Assembly (NCBI RefSeq): GCF_900107215.1
Contig: NZ_FNPD01000014.1
Coordinates: forward strand, 1 to 33,160
Direction of reading: 5' to 3'
DNA: 33,160 nucleotides
Source: Acetomicrobium thermoterrenum DSM 13490
GTDB lineage: Bacteria; Synergistota; Synergistia; Synergistales; Acetomicrobiaceae
The notes below the pieces were generated by a model that saw nothing but the letters and a program-made list of their open reading frames with translations, searched no databases and was not told the DNA's origin. Of this stretch, positions 31,331-33,160 are shown piece after piece; positions within the stretch are counted from its first letter, which is position 1; each line of letters starts with the position of its first letter. A program made the translations under genes and the position numbers.

Positions 31331-31409
31331 CGCCCTTCCTCCGCCAGCATTACCTGGGTCAGGTCTAGGGGTATGCTCTCAGCCCCGCCATCGCGAAGCA
31401 CCCCCGGCG
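31331..31409 (-). promoter_or_regulatory. TPP riboswitch (THI element) for thi4
   Basis: The minus strand has GGGGGTGCTTCGCG, then GGGGCTGAGAGCATACCCCT, then GACCTGACCCAGGTAATGC and TGGCGGAGGAAGG, all conserved TPP aptamer parts. P1 can form between CGCC and GGCG at the ends. It is distinct in sequence from the thiC aptamer in its variable P3 region. Confidence 0.97.
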
Positions 31410-31431
31410 ATATATTTTTCCTGTATAAAAT

Positions 31432-31460
31432 ATACTACTACCTTCTCTCTAGTTAGTCAA
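31432..31460 (-). promoter_or_regulatory. Promoter of the thi4 leader
   Basis: TTGACT (31455-31460), 17 nt and TAGTAT (31432-31437) on the minus strand, about 25 nt before the TPP aptamer. A TATACA further down is an alternative -10. Confidence 0.5.
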
Positions 31461-31540
31461 ACAAATCACATATTTTGAAAGGACTTTAATCAAATGACAT
31501 ACTCCAAAACAAGCCATAAATCCGCTCTTCTTAAAATGGG

Positions 31541-32071
31541 TTATTGGTCGGCATTTTCGTAGCCCTGATCAATGGGGAGGTTTTTGCCTCTGGCAGCAGT
31601 CGTGGAAAGTTGGTCGCAACGTTCGTTCTCCACATTTCCGTCATGTCCTCTGACCCAGAGGAATTCCACTTCATGTTTTTCGCATAACCGGAGCAGCTGT
31701 TCCCACAGATCGACATTCAAAGCCCTTTCCTTTTTATTTCGCATCCATCCATTGGCCTTCCACCTCTTTACCCACCCCTTATTCATAGCGTCGGCGAGAT
31801 ACCTCGAATCAGTATAAAGCTTGACCTTACACCTGCACTTTAGGGCGCTCAATCCCGCTATAGCTGCATATATCTCCATTCTGTTGTTCGTCGTAAGCCT
31901 GAATCCTCCCGATATTTCCTTTCTATGGCCGTTGTAAAGCAAGACTACACCATATCCTCCAGGGCCGGGATTGCCTAAACAGGCACCGTCGGTGTAAATG
32001 GTCACCTCTTTCAATTCCTCTCTCTTTTCCTTTTCCTCGAAAGTCATCATCTCCCGCCTTTCGCATTTCAT
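31541..32071 (-). CDS. rnhA: Ribonuclease HI
   Basis: A 176-residue RNase H that cuts RNA in RNA-DNA hybrids. Catalytic residues are visible: D in TIYTDGACLGNPGPGGYG, E in NNRMEIYAAI, D in LYTDSRYLADA, and D in NERCDQLS near the C-terminus. The KGWVKRWKANGWMRNK basic handle is present. About 20 charged residues precede the first strand, so the true start could lie further in; ATG 32071 has only a distant SD, and internal ATG/GTG codons are possible. The gene is alone between thi4 and the tRNA operon. Confidence 0.94.
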   Translation of the reverse strand: MKCERREMMTFEEKEKREELKEVTIYTDGACLGNPGPGGYGVVLLYNGHRKEISGGFRLTTNNRMEIYAAIAGLSALKCRCKVKLYTDSRYLADAMNKGWVKRWKANGWMRNKKERALNVDLWEQLLRLCEKHEVEFLWVRGHDGNVENERCDQLSTTAARGKNLPIDQGYENADQ

Positions 32072-32159
32072 AATCAGAAGGGCCTTCCACTAAAAAAGCG
32101 AAACAAAGTCTACGATTCCATTTAGTTTCCTTCAGTCAGATCCATAGGGCAAATATGCA

Positions 32160-32194
32160 AATATCCCCCGCCAATTGAACTCGCGGGGGATATT
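32160..32194. terminator. Stem-loop after the tRNA operon
   Basis: AATATCCCCCGC (32160-32171) pairs perfectly with GCGGGGGATATT (32183-32194), loop 11 nt. It lies 37 nt past tRNA-Asn on the minus strand. The T-run is poor (ATATTTGC), so it is either a weak terminator or a processing stem. Confidence 0.6.
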
Positions 32195-32230
32195 CTATAA
32201 AATATACGCCCTCTTCGGACTTAATCTCTA

Positions 32231-32306
32231 TGGCTCCGGCGGCAGGACTCGAACCTGCAACCTAGTGGTTAACAGCCACCCGCTCTGCCGGTTGAGCTAC
32301 GCCGGA
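32231..32306 (-). tRNA. tRNA-Asn (anticodon GTT)
   Basis: A 76-nt cloverleaf with acceptor TCCGGCG/CGCCGGA, discriminator G, encoded CCA and loop CTGTTAA. Last in the six-gene tRNA operon. Confidence 0.97.
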
Positions 32307-32320
32307 GTATGCTTTTTATC

Positions 32321-32395
32321 TGGAGGCGGCACCCGGATTCGAACCGGGGTATAAGGGATTTGCAGTCCCCTGCCTTACCACTTGGCTATGCCGCC
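32321..32395 (-). tRNA. tRNA-Cys (anticodon GCA)
   Basis: A 75-nt cloverleaf with acceptor GGCGGCA/TGCCGCC, encoded CCA and anticodon loop CTGCAAA; T-loop GGTTCGAATCC. Confidence 0.97.
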
Positions 32396-32403
32396 GAGAT
32401 CTC

Positions 32404-32478
32404 TGGAGCGGAAGACGGGATTTGAACCCGCGGCCCCCACCTTGGCAAGGTGGTGCTCTACCCCTGAGCTACTTCCGC
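32404..32478 (-). tRNA. tRNA-Gly (anticodon GCC)
   Basis: A 75-nt cloverleaf with acceptor GCGGAAG/CTTCCGC, encoded CCA and loop TTGCCAA. Confidence 0.97.
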
Positions 32479-32519
32479 ATTCTCCTACCTTACCTCTTGC
32501 CTTCTATTCTTTCTTTCAA

Positions 32520-32595
<76 letters not shown>

Positions 32596-32616
32596 TCTCG
32601 CCACCTGGTCAAAATA

Positions 32617-32693
32617 TGGCGGGGCTGACGGGACTTGAACCCGCGGCCTCTGACGTGACAGGCCAGCGCTCTAACCGGCTGAGCTACAGCCCC
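32617..32693 (-). tRNA. tRNA-Asp (anticodon GTC)
   Basis: A 77-nt cloverleaf with acceptor GGGGCTG/CAGCCCC, encoded CCA and loop CTGTCAC. Confidence 0.97.
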
Positions 32694-32709
32694 GCATATT
32701 GCTGCCTCA

Positions 32710-32784
32710 TGGTGGGCGGAATAGGGTTCGAACCTATGACCCCCTGCGTGTAAGGCAGGTGCTCTTCCGCTGAGCTATCCGCCC
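32710..32784 (-). tRNA. tRNA-Val (anticodon TAC)
   Basis: A 75-nt cloverleaf with acceptor GGGCGGA/TCCGCCC (G-T pair allowed at the base), encoded CCA and loop CTTACAC. First gene of the operon, 12 nt after the -10 box. Confidence 0.97.
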
Positions 32785-32796
32785 TCAGCGCGTATT

Positions 32797-32826
32797 AGTA
32801 TAACCGTGACCCGGCAATTCTGTCAA
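32797..32826 (-). promoter_or_regulatory. Strong promoter of the tRNA operon
   Basis: A perfect TTGACA (32821-32826) and TATACT (32797-32802) with an 18-nt spacer on the minus strand, 12 nt before tRNA-Val. It is the best sigma-70-type match in the window. Confidence 0.85.
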
Positions 32827-32908
32827 TCTCATTGGGACGGCAGACCGCGTCAAGTTTTTGTAGGATTTTTAGGAACCACTCCCCATGTGTCCTAAAGGGC
32901 AACGTCTT

Positions 32909-33154
32909 TTAGGTTAGGTAAAAATCAAACCCGCCATGACATATGCCCCTTAAGGTCGTGTATAAGGGCGTTACCTTTCCCGTTTTCAGTACCGTTATGC
33001 ATCCAAGCTCACTTATAACGGGACCTAAGATCTCCTCCAGGTTCAAGGTGAATTTGTGTCTTTTGTCCGCATTCTCACCTTTTTGGTCTTTTTTCTTTAT
33101 CTGTTCTGACGTCACCTTGCCACCGCTACAGATGTAAGCCCTCAAAGAAGACAT
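32909..33154 (-). CDS. Unrecognised small ORF, possibly a C-terminal fragment
   Basis: An 81-codon frame with a basic, charged middle (EQIKKKDQKGENADKRHK) and a later hydrophobic stretch (LGPVISELGCITVLKTG). I do not recognise a family, and no SD is visible within the few bases upstream that remain in the window. The frame is still open at the window end, so it could be the end of a longer gene that starts beyond 33160. No terminator follows before the tRNA promoter. It may also be non-coding. Confidence 0.25.
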   Translation of the reverse strand: MSSLRAYICSGGKVTSEQIKKKDQKGENADKRHKFTLNLEEILGPVISELGCITVLKTGKVTPLYTTLRGICHGGFDFYLT

Positions 33155-33160
33155 GGCCTT

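Overview
The window reads as one stretch of the chromosome of an anaerobic, amino-acid-fermenting bacterium, most likely Synergistota (Acetomicrobium-like) or a related Firmicutes-type lineage. This is inference from gene content: indolepyruvate and 2-oxoacid ferredoxin oxidoreductases, folate-dependent TrmFO, CodY, an anaerobe-type Thi4, a short ThiC, and the gene order rbgA-rnhB-ylqH-(...)-dprA-topA-trmFO-xerC-hslV-hslU-codY, which parallels the Bacillus cluster. No rRNA or ribosomal protein gene is present to settle the phylum. I see no phage, insertion sequence, CRISPR array or defence island.

Layout. Positions 85-3488 (minus) hold an operon reading S1-domain protein, DUF501 protein, Ppx/GppA, ArgH. 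Positions 3777-16023 (minus) hold a tightly packed 12-kb housekeeping block: lepB, rbgA, rnhB, a FlhB C-domain fragment (ylqH-like), yraN, comM, dprA, topA, trmFO, then xerC, hslV, hslU and codY, with promoters visible before lepB and before xerC. A lone prepilin-like gene (16116-16646) starts inside the iorB end and contains the iorAB terminator in its first codons. Positions 16636-19492 carry a hotdog thioesterase plus iorA-iorB. Then come a CoA-binding protein and a membrane-anchored small protein (minus), tRNA-Ser and a ROK kinase (plus), a convergent MATE exporter (minus), and a ferritin-like protein and a DJ-1/PfpI protein (plus).

Positions 24357-31226 form a cofactor and oxidoreductase neighbourhood: thiC behind a TPP riboswitch, pdxS with a Shine-Dalgarno-masking stem, a korDABC operon led by a second hotdog thioesterase, and thi4 behind a second TPP riboswitch with a terminator. 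The right end has rnhA, a six-gene tRNA operon (Val-Asp-Phe-Gly-Cys-Asn) with a strong promoter, and an unrecognised small ORF.

How it fits together (inference). PLP made with PdxS serves transaminases that turn amino acids into 2-oxoacids. The IOR and KOR enzymes, both TPP-dependent, oxidise these to acyl-CoA and reduced ferredoxin. The adjacent thioesterases could release the acids and recycle CoA. ThiC and Thi4 supply the two halves of thiamine under TPP control, and CodY would sense branched-chain amino acids and GTP. Most genes are ordinary. The parts worth a second look are regulatory: two TPP riboswitches with different output logic, SD-masking hairpins, a terminator inside a coding region, and repeated 11-nt gene overlaps.
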